A DNA stretch of 64,000 nucleotides from Apodospora peruviana (taxonomy: Eukaryota > Ascomycota > Sordariomycetes > Sordariales > Lasiosphaeriaceae), in NCBI GenBank assembly GCA_033439685.1, contig JAUEDM010000003.1, positions 2,758,001 to 2,822,000 on the forward strand, written 5' to 3'. Of the stretch, positions 33,363-46,669 are shown in pieces. Both the position numbers and the translations under genes were made by a program. Each line of letters begins with the position of its first letter. Within the stretch, counting starts at the first letter, position 1. The notes under the pieces were generated by a model that was given only the letters and a program-made list of their open reading frames with translations, was not told where the DNA came from and did no database searches.

Positions 33363-36220
33363 TCAGGGAAGGGGTGTCTGTTGTCCAGTACGCCGTATAT
33401 AGGAGAACATGTCATGATAGTACTGCTAGTAAATTACAGTACACCGGTTCAGCATTCCGTAATGCCATGCGAGAAGTGTCTTTGCCTCGCGTTCCTACCT
33501 ATGTGCTATTCAGATTCCAGTCAAAGGTTCCCAGTAGACATGATGTGCCTACCAAGGTTAGCAACATTCAGAGGTTTCCAAGTTTTTGAATATCCAATAA
33601 GATGAGATGACATAATATGGCCTGATTTTCTTGATTTATCGTTCGAAACTCGTTACCGACAGTCCGGGACGGATACGCCACCATCACATAAGAGCCCTGG
33701 AACGCAGCAGCTTTATGAACCGGGTACCAGACCAGATGACAAATGCGGAAGTGATTCCATCTCAACAACCACAGCACCAACTTCCATCTGCTATCAAAGT
33801 CTCCGGTGAATAGTTGTCCCTACCTAGGTAGATAGCCGGGTAGGTACTTTACCAGGATCCTGCCAGAACCCTAGAGATGCTTCGAAATCCGTACGAAATA
33901 CTCATTCGAGCACTCAGCACAGGTTCTTTGGATCTAGTAGTCGATGGCAGGGGATGTTACAGATAAGAAATTTATTTGTGGGTTGTAAACACTTTTCGAC
34001 ACGGTAGACAGATGTAGCTGCCTACCTAAGGCATCTATCTGGTGTCTGGATATTTATCCCGTTCAGTTATTTTACGATGCTGTCACCAGCCGTGGTTTAG
34101 GTAGGTAGTACAATCGCATCCACCTCCTCGGCTTTCCATTTTCATTCATGTTGATTCCAAGGCTATTTCTCGGTCCTGGCCTGCCGAGAAGGGCAACCAA
34201 CACGGGACGACGTAGATAAGCTGTGAATCTGCGGCGTGGGCAACCCAACGTTACCAGAAACGACAAAAAGGAGCTACCAAGTGGTGGTAGTGGTGTGGTT
34301 ATCCATAATTGGCAAAGGCACAGCACGGCACGATCCAAGAAGAAGAAGCCATCGAGGGTGATGTTGTATGTATGGCCGGGTTTACGAGAAGTCCCAAAGC
34401 TGATAAGATTGCCACGAACCGACTGACGATACCCAAACCATAGGCATCAAAACTCTGGAGTGGAAACTGGCTGGGGTGCGTGAGAGCGTGCCGTATGTGT
34501 GAAATCTCCCGTGATCGCACAGACCTGCCGTGTACCCCTCCCGGGGGGGGCCCCCTTTCAAGGTGGTCGCAGCCCATGTTCACTGTCCAATATCCATGGT
34601 GACCGACGACGTAAGTATGTAGGTAGGTGCCCACGTAGATATGCAGTGATGGACTTACAAGTTCCGAATGAACGACGAACCAACTGACTGACATGATAGG
34701 CGCATTATTATATTTACACACGGCCCGTTCTGCGTGGTACCAGAACGGCGCAGTAGCACCGAACTTACATCCCAGACGGATGGTATTCCATACAACCCAT
34801 GGGGATTGCGGAGAGGGTGACAGGCACCCTGTATAGGTATCACAGCGGCGCAGTCCATATGGGTAAGGTACTGGTAGGTAAGCACGGTAAGGGTATAAGT
34901 GCAGGTAAACCAAACCCATCCGTGGTTCGGGAGGGGGCGAACCGCGCAACAAACAGAAGCCACAAACGCCCTCGCGCAACAAAAGAAAAAGTTGTCAGTT
35001 ATACCGACTGCCCATATGGAGTAGAGGTGAAGTATTCTGGGTTCGAGGTAGACTGCAAATAAAAGAGAGAGGAAAAAGGAATATGGAGTATAGAGGTTGT
35101 ACTTCCGTTATGTGTTGTCCGGTCGATCATCACTGATTTCAGACCGCCTTACTTTGCCTTTGGGAACAAGACAACAACGACCGATATTTATCTGGTCGCT
35201 GGCAAGTCCTACTTGAAGCAACGTACCACACCCTGGCCACCCATATAGCTGCCCAGATATGCGGTGAACGACATGGTCGATGTGGCTTCCATGTCATCGG
35301 GTATATCAGCCATATATACAACTGCCGACCATTCTCTTGCAACTGCGAGTCGAAGAAAGCAGAAGTCACAGCTCTACTATTGGATTGGGCTGCATGTAGT
35401 GCACACCATCATTCAACGGTTGGGGATGCTGAAGCGTTGTATGGAATTGGGTAGATCTGCATTGAGGACAACATTTTGTTGAGAAAACCAGAAACTTGTA
35501 GCCTTCGAGCCAACGGTTGGGTCTCGAGAAATTAGACTTGCTGGTTGTAAAGGGTTGGAGGAACCCAATGGAAACTGCAGTTCCGAGATAGCCGCCGCCG
35601 TCAGCGGCTCGGCTACCGTACACGACAGGAGAATCGATGTGAACTCCAGCCGGTGAATGAAGCAGACGGGATCCAAACGTTCAAGTGCAGGAAACAGGTC
35701 CGTTGATCGGAGTTATGGTCCATTGCCTGTCGTTGATATTTTGAGATTGTATAAGGGGAAGAGAAGAGGAGCCAATCCGAAATATGGTCGAGAGGGGTAT
35801 CATCGAGACGATGAGAAAGTCTCATGTATGGAATACAGGAGATGGGCAGAAACTGCCCGTCGGATGTGCGCAGCAGGAACGTCCGTCGATACTACCAGGG
35901 GGTTGGGGCGACTCGCGTTGGTCCATGTTGGAGGCATCATGTACGCCCAATCCCTTCTCAGACACAGGTACACCACAGCACTGTACTGTGAAAGGAGCAG
36001 AAGATAAGCCAGCTGCAACGCGGACGGGACATCGAATTATGTGGAGAAAAGGAAAGTGTTCTGTCCACTCAGAGACCATCGCAAAAGCCATTCCGACTTA
36101 GTGCTCGAGCCCAAATGCGGGTGTTCTGCAGCCATCTTGGGCATTGAGAAACAAAAGCGGGGCAGCATATTCACATCAGACCATGGTGCATATCCGTACA
36201 TCAGCTCGGTGCCAGTAACT

Positions 36221-36260
36221 ACCTACCTGCCTAGGTAGGTACCTAAGGTAGGTAGGTAGA
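36221..36260. repeat. CCTAGGTAGGTA-type palindromic block
   Basis: Overlapping CTACCTGCC, TAGGTAGGTACC and TAAGGTAGGTAGG strings can fold back on one another. The same core recurs at many intergenic places in the window, for example near 23740, 26530, 33822, 46587 and 58716. Confidence 0.6.
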
Positions 36261-38121
36261 TAGCTGGTCTTTCGATTATCAACGACCTGAGAATCTGACA
36301 AGGGACTAGTTGTGGTCGTCTTCAGAACTGAGGCGAAGGGTTATAGGGACTCCTGAAAGGAAGTTTCTAGGGTGTCCATAGATAGGTGGAACAGAAAGCG
36401 GAACTGACTTGATCAAAACGACGAATCTTTCCATCCTCGAGACCACAAACTGTCGTGCTGCAACTCGAAAGAGCTTAGGCTTCAAGCGGTTGTAAGTGTG
36501 GCAGCAGTATATGCACTGGCATCTAAGAGAAGACTAGTGCGGTGGTGATGGCGGTCTGGAAGCGAAAATCTGTGATCCGTTGTGTAACGTCTGAAACTCC
36601 GTATCGCCCTAGGCTCGAGCCTGGGGATATTGGCGCCGCCGCCGGTGGACTATAAACGCTGCCAGTATTCCGTAAATGTTGCGTGGCCTACGGTGACATA
36701 CAGTGCGTCGTGCAAACGGCGCGTGTTAGGTTAACTGAGAGGTGTGAACCCCGACAAGCCATCCGATACCTTGCGCCAGGCTACCAGCTGGTAACCACTT
36801 GGCAACTTGGCCGCTCCAATGGGGATGAGATATTTTGATACTGATAACCATAGAGACCTGAATATCCTGCGAGTGAGACAACGCTGGGACCAAAGCACCA
36901 TGCTTTGCCCTCACTACAAATGATGGTCAGTAGAGGTGGTATGCTTTCGATCACGATAAACAACCATGAAAGTTCGCATCGGAAAATATTGCCCCGTCTT
37001 AGCTCGGCATCACAGTCTTGATGTTGCCATGGGGCGTTATAAAGGGCGTTATGCTGTTGCAGGGAACTGCGGTCTTGGCCACAGATCCATGGATATCGCT
37101 CATCGGCTTGGTGCGGGGTGTGTGATGCCACTGCACGGTGGTGTTCTCCGTCTGCAACTGGCTACTTCGTCTCACCGTGGGTGGGAGGGTCAAGGGGGCG
37201 GTCCCGAGGTTCTGGGTCACTTCACCCTAATCCAAATGAAGCAAACCCGCCCGAAACGCCATCATATGCATCGTATTCGAGGTGCCGGATCTGATTCAAT
37301 GCCCAATGGTGACGAGGAAACATACTGGCGACCTACGTAAGCGTAAGGTACCTTTGTGCACATGCGATGGAGCATGGATCAAGGCACAGAAGAAGTCAAG
37401 CCACCAAGGGGGTTGGTGAAGGGAGTTGGTGGAAGTATTCCGTAGAGGGGAACGAACGGCCAACCCCAGATTGATCAAGCTGGACGATTCCGATCTTTCG
37501 TCCCTTCAGATCACCGCCAAGTTACATCGTACTGGTCTGGGGAAGAGGGCTGTCTTGCTGCAGGAAGTTGGCTGGCACGCTCGCTAGCGACCTACCTGAC
37601 CCTTCTCCGATATCCGTAAGGCAACTGAAAGGAGATGATAACTGAGATGTCGATCAAAATTGCCCTACTCGGCGCATCAGAGCATCGGTGGGAAGATTAG
37701 GCAGTTTCCCGGAAACCCGGGTCGGTCCACAGAAAAATTAGATTTGGCCGTTGAAAGTGACAGGCTGGCAGCCAAGAAGAGTGCAACCTACCCGGTGAAA
37801 CGATAGGGGAAAGGTAAGATAACTATCCGCAAGCCGAGAAATTTCGGTAGAAACTGAAGTGTCAGTGCGGCCCCCGGGCACGCCGCACAAGCCAAGGCCC
37901 AAATTCCGGGTTTACACTATTAGTGGGGGCCATGGGGGATCAGCAAGCGCAAGCGCGTGACTAAGACTTGGCCTTTCTGGCTGGCTCCGTTCTCTAAACT
38001 CTATTTCAAGTTCATGTGAATCGCGCCTCCTCTTTTTTATTATTCCATCGTGTCCCGTCCCGTGCTGGACCCTTGAGGCACACGCACCTTCCCGAACACA
38101 CATCGCCGGACGATTGAGGCA

Positions 38122-38145
38122 AGGACCAGGACCAGGACCAGGACC
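38122..38145. repeat. Hexanucleotide tandem (AGGACC)4
   Basis: Four exact consecutive copies in a gene-free stretch. Confidence 0.85.
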
Positions 38146-41100
38146 ATTGGTTTATCGAACACTGCTGAAGTAAGTACCTACGAGCGGAATATCTGCCCGC
38201 CTATTCCGTACCTGCCTGAGGCAACCTGGGCAACTTAGCTCAGGAGCCTGCCTGTAAGGTCTCAACTCTCAATGGAAAGACGCCCGCAGGAAATAATCGG
38301 CCTGAGGTTCCCGCGTTCCACATCAAATCGCATTTTCTCCCTGGCACCTACGTGATTGGAAAGTCAACGAAAGCCACCACACCCCTACTCCGTATCTCCA
38401 GACGTTGCTTCTGGTAGCCTCCGGTAGCCAATGATCGAGCTGTTCCCCGTGGCTTGAGATTTCCGATCGACTAATCCGTACATTAGGTATACTCGGTATA
38501 CCTGCCTCCTTGAGTGAGCTCTTCTCTTATTTTGCAACGCAATCCACCCCACGACTCGCTGGAGATGCGAGACAGGCGCTTGAGTCCCTTAACCTGCGGA
38601 GCTTGACGCCACCTCTTTCTGTGAGAGATGTCGGCTTGAAGTTGGCTGGTACCAAGACGGCACGGGGAAACTTGCAACCACCCGATTCGGCCAGACTCAA
38701 GATATGTTCTGTCTCGTTCTGGCGCCAAAAGCAATGACCGTGGAGCGGCGGAAAGCTGCCGCTGCCGCCATAGCGGTAAGTAGGTATTGGACTCGCCAGC
38801 GATCTCTCGTTCATTGGCATGACCCATCATGTTGCTGGTCGGCGAAGCTTGCCTTCGCTGGTCGTGCCGGACATATTCCTCCGCAACCAGGGGTCTCGAC
38901 TGCCAGTCTTTAGAAACATCCAAACGGCAGCCTCAGCCTACTATCACACGTGCGTCGTACAGTACGTACGACATCCGGACTCTCGACCCTTTAAACTGTC
39001 TTACTGGGGAGGCAGACTCAGGCATGTTCCACAACGCCAAACCATGAGAAATTCACTTTCGGCCAGACATTTCCACATGGCATCTATGCCGTCCCCCCTT
39101 CATAGGAGCCTTCTCCGATTTAGCGGCTTCGAAACCATTTCACCCAACATGCAGGTAAACTGGCGCACTTGTCAAAACAACCATGCCCATCTCTCCCACA
39201 ACAGCATTCCCCCGCTCCCGTGCTTCCCCATGTATGTTCAACATCTAGGACTTGACCAGTCTAGGGTTATTTACAGTAGCGTCTGATCTGTCTCAGCGTA
39301 CCGTCCCGCGACCTTAGCTTTAGCTTACCCGACTTTAGTTCGCAAGTTGGTGCTGCCAAGCTGCCGTCCATTAAGGCGCCCCGGCATCGTCTTCCAGCAA
39401 GGTCCAGCCGAGGCTGAGTTTCCCCGAGACGCCGGGGCCTGGAAGTGGCACCGACTCTCCTAGTGTTCAAGACCGGCCTGGCCCGTGCACATATAACGAC
39501 CTAGAACTGAGAGTTGAACTGCAGGTAATCCAATAGAGGACCAGAGGTTGTCGGTGCTGGCCCGGCTGAGATATCGATGTGCATCAGATCTAGGTTGGCT
39601 GTCAGCAGGGTTCACACCTGCGGTATGCATGGGGCGGCACCCTAGAACTAGGCCATAAGAGTGGCTGATGCATGACCACCAAACAACAAACCTGGATCGG
39701 TGGCATCCTGCGGCTGGCGGTTGCCCACCATGCCCAGCAGCCGTGCTGCCGTGCTGCCCTACCCTTCTGAACGGTTGAGCCGTTGATCACCTCGTTGCAA
39801 TATCACATTCAAAACACTGTGACGGCACTCGAAAACATCATCATTATTACCTAAGGCCAAGTCCTCGGATTGATGACGAGATGGCGTGTCAACCGACTAG
39901 CAGTGTAATTCTGGTCAACTTAAACACTCCAGGGAATACCTATCGAACTTTAGGCCGTTGACAGAAGTAAAAGACCGTGTTTGTCGCTGGGAATGATTTC
40001 CCAACCTCACTCGCCAACCGCTCTTTCTGGGATTCTATCTGCAATCGGTGCCCAATGGAGAAATGACGGCGGTTCCAGGTTTTTGGCTGAGTGAGACGTG
40101 TGGATTCACTTCACACTGCTTGCTCCCTCCTCTACGGACTGTATGTAAATAGCGCCCGCTGCGGGCTAGCCATTTGAGAATGGAAGGCACCATCTCCTTC
40201 GATGCCCGGAGCTGGACGGAAACTGTAGCTGGATAAGGTATGCAGACAGGGAGTTGCGGGTCTGGAGAGTTCCCTGGCTTCGTTCGTATGAAGCACGAAG
40301 GCGCAACTTCCAGCCCCGTTGAGTGGTCCGATTGCAGATGGGCAGGAGTTGAAAAGGGTGGGGTAATGGAAGCCACTGAACCAAACAGAAACGATGCCCC
40401 GGGGCAAGAGCAGCCATTGCCTATTCTGTACCTACTTTGCCAGCCAGAGGCTGTCTCACGGCAACCTTGAACCTCCCCTACCGGTAATAACCAGAGATCC
40501 TCAGGGAGGGAAGGAGGCCCGGCGAGCACCGCATCTCGCTCGGTCCCGTGCCGCTATCCAGTTACCTAAGGCTCAACCAGGGCATCCCACATCTTCCCTT
40601 CAAACAAACCCCAAATGCTCACTCACCAACTCGACACACACAGCACGGTTTTGCGACTGCTTCACATCATCACATTGATCTGCCTCGAGAACGTTACCCA
40701 GACCAGAAACTACCTGTCCTGGTCAAATGTCGCATCCTACACTATTTTCTTATTACATCGGTCCCGGTTTGCCTTTTTGGGAAATACCATACCGTACATG
40801 CGAGATACATTGCCGGTTCTCTGGTAGATACCTACATACATCATGACCAGGGCTGACCAGAGCCGGTTGGCACTGGCTGGACCGATGCAGCCCAATTCCT
40901 TTGCTGTTCGGCGGTGGAGTACCTACGTGCCTGAGGTGGTATTCTGGCTGGGGCGCTTCCGTACTACCACCTTACCACGGCACTAGCTGGCATCATGTAC
41001 CCGACAGTATACTGTGCGGATGGTTCACTAAAGACGGGTTGGTCTCGATGAGTTCCAGGTTGGTACGCGATGGTGCCGCTGCCGTTGAGACTGGAGTGAC

Positions 41101-43262
41101 TTTACTTACCTCCTAACCTGCCTAGCTACCTGCCGTACTCGGAATGTATGTGCAGGACTTTGCAGAGTCATCCTGGCTCTCGGTTGTCCAAGAATGTCGC
41201 CCATGCATACTAACATCCCTGATACTGTATAACGATACAACTTCGTACTAGTCCGCTCTAGTCTCCCAAGTCGTGCTTCGGAATCAGGAGAGGCGGCTTT
41301 GGACTGCCCAGCTCATATCCATGCCTCACTTCATGCTCATACCCATTCTCGCTACCATCCCATCCGGTGTTGGCCGGTCAACTCGGGTCTCGGATTTTGT
41401 CGACCACCATGCGCTCGTGTGCGTTGTCTACCCCCGTATTCGCCGTGCTCCTCCGGGTTCCTGAGGCGTGCAGTGTCGTCGTCACATCCTAATTGCTTGT
41501 TCAAGCCCGTGGCTAACTCTCTGACAGAAGCAGATCGACCAACTACCGTGGACTTTCCTTGGGCCCTGTCGTCTGTCCCTCGAGATTTATTACCACTCCA
41601 TCTTCCTCACCTGTTTTCCCAAGTTGTGTGCCAACTTACATTCGCTCAATAAGCTGTTGTAGATGAGGGGTGCCTGCCAATTTTGCTTCTTTTCGGTTTC
41701 AGTCGTCGGTATCCAGCTTTCCAGGTCTCGAGTGCGGTGATTGCTTGCGGCAAACCTCCTCACCTTCTTCGGCCAACCAACGGGTCTCGACTTGTCTGGC
41801 AGCACCCATGTCATGATAGACTCTTTCTGGCTCTGACTTATTCAACGACCGCATTGGCAAGAGCTTCTGTTCTCCATCGACTTCTCCGACCGATCCTCGT
41901 CCAGACCTCGGCTTTGCCTCCCTTCTGCTTGGCCATCACTCAGGCTATCGAGGCTAGACGCCACTCACTGGGGAGCAGCAAACACTCGCAGGCCAGAGAC
42001 CTCTCACCACTCCCGTCTCCACCTCCCCTTCCCAAACCCCGGGTCTCCTTGCACCCACATCACCTGCGTGATTCCGTAGTGGGTGTCGGAATCTCGGTCG
42101 TGGCAATCAACGCCGAGTTGCTCACCCACACTGCTGGACTGAGTGTGGTCAAGCAAGTCAACGAGGTCTCCCATCTTCTCCCTCCAGCCACACAGGCAGT
42201 CTGACCAGGTTGGCTCTTACCGGTTTCCTTTCTTCCATCGTTGCCTCTTGCTGTTCTAGACAGTCAGATCCATAAAAAGGCTCCTTGCGCTCAAGGTTGC
42301 TTAGCATCTGGGTACCGGAACAACATCTTCCATATAATTCACGTCCGACCTAAAGATCGCTGTAAGGTAGGGGGCGCCCTCCACATCTCTCGACAGTCTT
42401 TTCAGCCAGGGGACACCTGAGCCCCAGAGGACCTTTCAATATTCGCTTGTCTCATAACTTTACATCAGACAAAGAAAACTGTAAGACTCTGTCACCAAAC
42501 TCACGATCGAAGCTAACACGCCTGTTTGAGCAGGAACCTGCCTGTATCCAAACCTGCCTCGACTGGAAACACTTTGGACGCAGTCGAACACAGCTTCCTT
42601 TGTTGTCCTCCACGCCGCTCGGTCCATCAATAATTCGACCCACCAACCCGGTTACTGCTAACCCCAAACTTGCGCCCCAGCTCGGCATTATCAAATCTTT
42701 CTTCTTCTTGGTCTCTACCACTGTGTCTATTCTTGACACGAGCACTTTGCCGCTTCCCAAGGTGAGAACCACGCCCATACTGTCAAGCTTTGTCGCTTGT
42801 ACAGCCTGCAGTCCAGGAATTTCTCTATCCGTCCCGAGACATTGAGCTTGAAACCGCACTGTATCCCTGGCCACCTGTCAAAGTCAGGCCCCTTCAACCC
42901 CACTTGTCATCTTCCTGGACGACGTCTCTCACAGAGGAGGCCTGCCGCAACGTACCTCGGGGCTTCTGGGCTTTGTGTCTTTCTTACCCCTTTTGAGATT
43001 CGGAAAGTTGGAATATATATGGTTACCTTTCCCCAGTCACTTACCCTGCCTTTCCGTCGACTCGAAGTTTTGCAACAAGCTGTTACATTCTTAACAAGCG
43101 GTGTCCTAACATACACATCGAGTCATAGTTCACAACCTCTTATAACTGGCTGGTATTGTATATACCCACCTACATACATCTACGGCCCGCTCTTCGGCCT
43201 AGTCATATTTCGAGTTTGACAGATTCTCAAATCGGCCCACGGGTACATCACTCACCGCAACC

Positions 43263-45162
43263 ATGGTCGATACAGAGTGGAAGAACGGATTTGGGCGCTA
43301 TCAGATGCAATGTATGAGAGATGCTCTTGTCCCTGTTCCGGATGAGGATCGTTACCCTGAGCCAGGGTCGGCCAGGACTCCTCCCCTAGTATGTCACATG
43401 CTTCTTTCTCCCGTCTTCAAATGATGGATCAGCTCATGGTGCTAACCGATAATCAGACTATTGAGCGCGCACTTCGAGAGCATTGTCACGTCCCTGTCCG
43501 AAGTTACTTTCTTGCCACGGTACTTGAAGACGGCAGAATTGAATACTTCTCCAGCAGCGGTCGCTTACCAGAGAGGACCATTTCGCGGATATTCGACATG
43601 GAGCAGTTCATGCGCTGCCAGAGGGGTGATGGATCAGGTAAGCAATAACACCCATTTCTTCATCCCTTACTTACAGATAATAATTGGTGTTCCTTATGAA
43701 GGCTCTAGATCTATGGTCGGCAAGGGTTTCGATGCTGACCTATATGGAGGTGTCTCGCCAGATGGTTCTGAGGTTGCCCTTTACGGTGGTGGTCAACCGA
43801 CATGCGGGATGCGGAACAAAACACGACGAAAGCCTGCTTTCAAGAAGGAGGAGGAGGAGGAGCCTTGCGTGGTAAAGAAGATACCCATCCGTATCGGCAA
43901 CGAGACAGGCGTTTGGGAGTTCTACGAACAGCGCTTTAAGAACATTCAGCAAACGGCTTGCAAAATTTTGGGGAAGGCTTGGGTCAAAGCTGTGGCTCCG
44001 AAGAAGCAGTCAAGCCACCCATACACAGGTTCCAGGATTCCAGACTGGTGGCCCAAGCCGTGGGGCCCTGGAAAATCGGAGTGCGTTCGACACAAGGAGC
44101 CGGATCACTTATGGAAGCGGGGTTTGTTTTCCCGACTCCCATATAACGCCACATGACTAACATCAACGGCAGAGCGAGTGCCTCTCTTGGTGCACATATT
44201 GCGCCTTGTTGTTGAGCCGCAGAAGACGCAGCATCCTGCTATCCAAGGGTTGAATCTAAATGTTGCCAAGTTGGAGGATATAACGAAAGAAGCTCTGGCG
44301 GCTTGGTATTCGGAGAGCGCGAAGAACGAAAAGAAGAGACCTTACCTCAAAGAGGTTTTCAAAGTTGCCAGAATGGAGGAGCAGTACAAGAGAGGCGAGA
44401 TTGGTTAGACTACACCTCCCTGCCCTAAGCCGCTTGAACATACTAACTCTCACAGACGGGAATGTCGATGTTTTTGTCATGCCGCATGACAAGCTACCGG
44501 ATATGTTTGACTCGGAAGAGGAAGAGGAAGAGGAGGAGGAGTATGATAGTGATGGTCATTCTGGGATATCTCAGAGGACGCTACCAACTCACAGCATTAT
44601 GTCGATTGCAATCAACTCCAACAGCCCGACACGAAGCATGTCCAGCGCGGGTTCCATCATGACCCTGCCACCGAGTGGCCCACAATACGCCTCAGCACCT
44701 TTGACCTCAGACATGGGCCAGGAACACCACCAGTACGCCGATGGTTCAACGCCTATGCAGCTTGACGATACGCTGCCGACTCAGCAAGATCCTAGCCGCC
44801 GCGCACCTATGTTCAACAACCCCCCGGCCGAGTATCCTACCAGCTGTGTGCCTCAGGTACTTTACCCGACCGCCACTGCTGGATCTTCCTGGCATCAAAC
44901 CACGACAGCTCCGGGTAACACCAGTCTGTACTCATTCCCTCAACAGCAGCATTCGCTTCTGCTTCCCCAGCCGACGCAACCGCAGACACATGCGCATCCA
45001 ACCGCGACCGAGTACGTCACCCACATGGACGTTCAGCTTGGCCAGCAGCAGTACATGGCAGCCCCGTTTAACGGACTACCGCAAGTCAGCAACCTGTTTC
45101 GAAGCCTCAACGGGCATGGCGGCAGACATGGAGCTGGCTCTTATGGGCAGCGGGATTATTAA
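43263..45162 (+). CDS. DUF2841 / YDR124W-like helical bundle protein
   Basis: Five exons, 43263-43388, 43457-43637, 43702-44121, 44173-44403 and 44456-45162, give 554 residues. The central part matches the fungal family described as subtelomeric hrmA-associated cluster protein/YDR124W-like helical bundle, with IRIGNETGVWEFYEQRFKNI, IPDWWPKPWGP and RHKEPDHLWKRERVPLL. The family has no settled biochemical activity; members in Aspergillus fumigatus occur in the hrmA-associated biofilm cluster. The C-terminal 230 residues are disordered: an unbroken acidic run of Glu, then Ser/Gln/Pro/His-rich sequence. That composition would suit a nuclear or condensate-forming protein, which is inference. No hrmA-like neighbour is present. 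The start is chosen at ACCATGG; the intron before DGNVD has a perfect TACTAAC branch site. Confidence 0.82.
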
Positions 45163-46507
45163 ACTAGGTACCTTAACTCTTTGCCCGCAACGGACGGGCC
45201 GTGCCAAGAGGCATCACCCCGGGTCGGCCCACCTTCTTCTTTGACCAACACAACATATTTTCAGGTCAAGGAACTGTTCGATCAGTTTCAAGTTTTACCA
45301 CTTCCTTCCTTTCTGATGACAAATAAGAAATCATGAAAGGAAAAAAGTCTGTCCTTATGGGATATTTCTCACCTACATTTTGGCGGCGTCTCCACCGGTC
45401 GGCCTTTAATACCCAAACTCACAAGATTGCTAATTATATTTCTCTTTAAACCCTACCTTCCTTGAATGTTCATTGGCTTTTCTCGTTTTGCTCATTCTTT
45501 GCTTTTCAATTTAAATGTCATTGGGCCAGCGCGGGCATTGCGGGCGACAGGGTCGGTGCTTATAGACTTCTAGGCTTCTAGGCTTTTAGACGAGTCGGGC
45601 TCCACGGCTCCTGTGTTATACATGTGTGTGTGTTCTCTGTGTGGTGGGAGAACAGCAAGTCAGGTTTGGCAGGCAGACAGTCAGTCAGACAGCTAAGCAA
45701 GATTAATTGGTTGTCGATGGTTTCTTTGGTTAATTTCCGTAATTAGGTATATCACTCCTTTAGCTTGAGAGAGGTTATTGAACCAGATATACGAACGAGC
45801 TTATCTCTTCTTTGAGGTTTAATGGGTGACAGATGTGAGTGAGAAGAGGAGAGAAGAAAATTCTGGGTTGATTGATTCAGACTCTAAATTTGGACTTCCC
45901 GTTCGTTTTGGCAGTGTGTTTATTTAGTTTACCCCCTTTCTCGTCCTGGGCCATTCGCACCCTGCGCCACCTCACAACTCTTTTCTTTACCGTCTCAACT
46001 CTTTTCATCTGGTGCATCTACCACGCAAGCTCAGACTCCCTACACCGACATGACCGTCCGATGATAAAATAACACGTCACCAACCATATTGGTGGGGACC
46101 CTAGAACTAGTTCTAGACCAAAACTCAGGAGTTGATTATACGAAACAAGCAGGAAAGCGATACATATTTCTGCTTCTCCACCCTCATCAGCACCACCGCG
46201 CAGAAGGAAAGACAACGAGACGCCATCCAGCAAAGCTCCAGAATAGGAATAATGGCGCCGAATGAGACGCCATAAATATCCCAAAACTCCACCCACCCAC
46301 CAACGCACACACGACCACACAGTACACTGTGTAAGAGGTCTAATTGAAATTCTGCGCCTACCCGTATGGGCTTGCGCGTCTGCCGGCCGTGGCAACAGCA
46401 GCTCGGCTCTTCTTTTGTAGCCTCACAGCTACCTGATAATCCATCCATCCAATCCATTCAGACGACCGCCCCCCGTTCGCTCCTGATACGTAACCTCTCC
46501 GAGTGGA

Positions 46508-46525
46508 CCCCCCCCCCCCCCCCCC
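46508..46525. repeat. Poly-C run (18 C)
   Basis: Uninterrupted C run. Its length may be inexact in the assembly because homopolymers are error-prone. Confidence 0.8.
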
Positions 46526-46647
46526 TTGGGGTAGGACAGCAGTACAAGTTTCTTCTGCAGAACTTCGTATCACCTGTCTATCCAAGTACCTACCTAGGTA
46601 CGCTGTGGCCATGAATTTGGTCCGTGGAGGCCCAGGGATTGGAAAGG

Positions 46648-46669
46648 AGGTACCATTCCCATGGTACCT
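46648..46669. repeat. Perfect 9-bp inverted repeat containing KpnI-type core
   Basis: AGGTACCAT and ATGGTACCT flank a TCCC loop. No gene lies within 1.5 kb, and the role is unknown. Confidence 0.7.

Larger units (their letters stand above)
33269..43262. other. 10-kb stretch without a supportable gene
   Basis: Searched on both strands. Open frames are short, overlap one another and show no domain, codon pattern or phase-consistent splicing. It contains an (AT)10 tract at 33343-33362, a fourfold AGGACC tandem at 38122-38145 and several CCTAGGTAGGTA-type palindromic blocks (near 33822 and 36230). The last 1.5 kb before 43263 is pyrimidine-rich on the plus strand and could be a long spliced leader of the DUF2841 gene. 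A non-coding RNA or an orphan gene cannot be excluded. Confidence 0.5.

Noticed and set aside
34299..34982. 227-codon minus-strand open frame
   Set aside because: Tyr/His/Cys-rich composition, no recognisable motif, no convincing start and several overlapping frames. It could only be an orphan, with no positive support.
41299..43219. Series of plus-strand frames before the DUF2841 gene
   Set aside because: They reflect a pyrimidine-rich leader-like region and cannot be spliced into the gene in frame with credible sites.
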